64,000 bases of DNA from Zeugodacus cucurbitae (lineage: Eukaryota; Arthropoda; Insecta; Diptera; Tephritidae): assembly GCF_028554725.1 (NCBI RefSeq), contig NC_071672.1, forward strand, positions 33,624,944-33,688,943, read 5' to 3'. Shown here in pieces: positions 63,128 to 64,000 of this stretch (position 1 is the stretch's first letter; each line of letters opens with the position of its first letter). Made by a program: the position numbers and the translations under genes. The notes under the pieces were generated by a model. That model was not told where the DNA came from. It made no database searches and saw only the letters and a program-made list of their open reading frames with translations.

Positions 63128-64000
63128 TACTTATATCTTCCTTATTTAAAATATATATACATCGGTCTACTTCTAGATTCTGAAAACCAAAATTTTAAGT
63201 GCACTTTCAAAAACTTCAAACCAGCATCGTGCAGCTTGCTTAAGGCCATAAATAGCTTTATTTAGTTTACATACTTTATTTCCATCATACTGATTTAAAC
63301 CTTTTGGAACCTTCATATAAATTTCATCCTTCAAAGTTCCATTTAAAAATGCTGTTTTTACATCCATATGATGGATCAGTAAATTATATTGATTAGAAAA
63401 TGCTAAAAGAAATCTGAAACTAGAAATTCGTGCAACAGGTGCAAAAGTCTCATCATAATCCATCATATATTCTTGGGTGAAGCCCCTTGCCACGAGTCTT
63501 GCCTTATATTTTAGTAAATTTCCATTTTCATCTTGCTTTAAACTAAAAAACCACTTGCAATCTACTATGTTTTTATCCATAGGCCTTTGTACAAAGCACC
63601 ATGTATTATTTACAAAATGAGAATTTAGTTCATCTTGAATACCCAACAAGTATAGTCTTGATAGATTTCTCAACAAATTTTCGCTTACGCACTTTATTTA
63701 GTGCGTATACAGTTGATCCAAAAATTTTCAAATATTTTAATATTGGCTTCTTTTTATGCCACATCACATATGGTGTTTTTCTTATATTTTCCAAAGCTCT
63801 ACTTGGGACCTATTGACTAAATAAGTTGCTGTTAAAACAGCTTCACCCCAAAAACTTTTATTTAGTTTAGTACAGTTAATCATAGAGCGAGCTTTTTCGG
63901 TGATTGTTCTAATCATCCGCTCTGCAAAACCATTCAATTGTGGAGTATGAGGAACCATTAAATGATAGCTGATACCTTTTTCTACACAAAATTCACGCAT

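Larger units (their letters stand above)
61141..64000 (-). mobile_element. Copia-type LTR retrotransposon pol (integrase, RT, RNase H), runs off the right edge
   Basis: Minus strand. Integrase end at 64000-63782 (PHTPQLNGFAERMIRTITEK). RT at 63676-63173 (CKWFFSLKQDENG, YKARLVARGFTQE, DYDETFAPVARISSFR, HHMDVKTAFLNGTL, LNKAIYGLKQAARCW). After a DR insertion, RT/connection at 62155-61517 (FLGIKIDRKDDQICLSQSAY, LMYIMLCTRPDL, LRYLKGTVDLKL, DSDSAGNETDRRSTTGYIF). RNase H at 61590-61200 (SSTEAEYMAL, EDNQGCISIANNP, HIDIKYYFTREQI, DILTKPLP). The YVDD catalytic box is absent, lost at the DR junction, and about 14 codons are missing before SSTEAEY. Inactive. Confidence 0.88.

Overview
This window looks like a piece of a fly (dipteran) genome, and the repeat families point to a tephritid-like species. 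The evidence is the AT-rich sequence, short GT-AG introns of 44-60 nt inside transposase genes, and several insect transposon types: RTE, Jockey and LOA non-LTR elements, Gypsy, BEL/Pao and Copia, hAT, pogo/Tigger, PIF/Harbinger and Helitron. I see no host protein gene, rRNA or tRNA gene that I can defend. All identifications are by eye from motifs; no database search was run.

Layout. 1-9 kb: a degenerate RTE copy (A), AT-rich DNA, a large foldback inverted repeat (5257-6782), then two more RTE fragments (B, C). 9.0-14.2 kb: a segmental duplication of 30.5-35.1 kb holding hAT, a long-TIR element, Jockey, Gypsy and RTE layers, ending in the best-preserved RTE reading frame (596 codons). 15-21 kb: a decayed errantivirus-type env remnant and a ~1 kb non-coding dispersed repeat (called DR here) with a Tigger element inside it. 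21.0-47.9 kb: one hAT transposase gene on the minus strand, blown apart by nested insertions, several with clean target-site duplications: a Mutator-like MITE (9 bp), Tigger (TA), a 6 kb hAT-ended element (8 bp) that itself holds PIF/Harbinger and RTE, a long-TIR element (TAA), and Jockey/Gypsy/RTE/DR material. 43.1-47.5 kb is a nearly full-length Jockey-type element. 47.9-50.2 kb: Helitron helicase remnant. 50.3-52.9 kb: BEL/Pao gag-pol. 52.9-55.2 kb: LOA-type RT plus RNase H. 55.2-58.1 kb: Gypsy with a MITE in its protease and a probable 5' LTR. 58.9-60.2 kb: a broken gene of a widespread uncharacterised, probably transposon-borne family. 60.6-64.0 kb: 3' LTR and pol of a Copia element running off the window, interrupted by another DR copy.

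Taken together it is a nested transposon graveyard. Nearly all oriented coding remnants lie on the minus strand; the exceptions are one Gypsy, one RTE and one Tigger. That is the architecture of heterochromatin or of a uni-strand piRNA cluster, but nothing here shows transcription. The most unusual objects are the Mutator-like MITE with an internal 4 x 93 bp array, the long-TIR/TAA element encoding a small Cys-pair protein, the foldback, the 161 bp hAT segment at both Jockey junctions, and the unnamed family at 59-60 kb.
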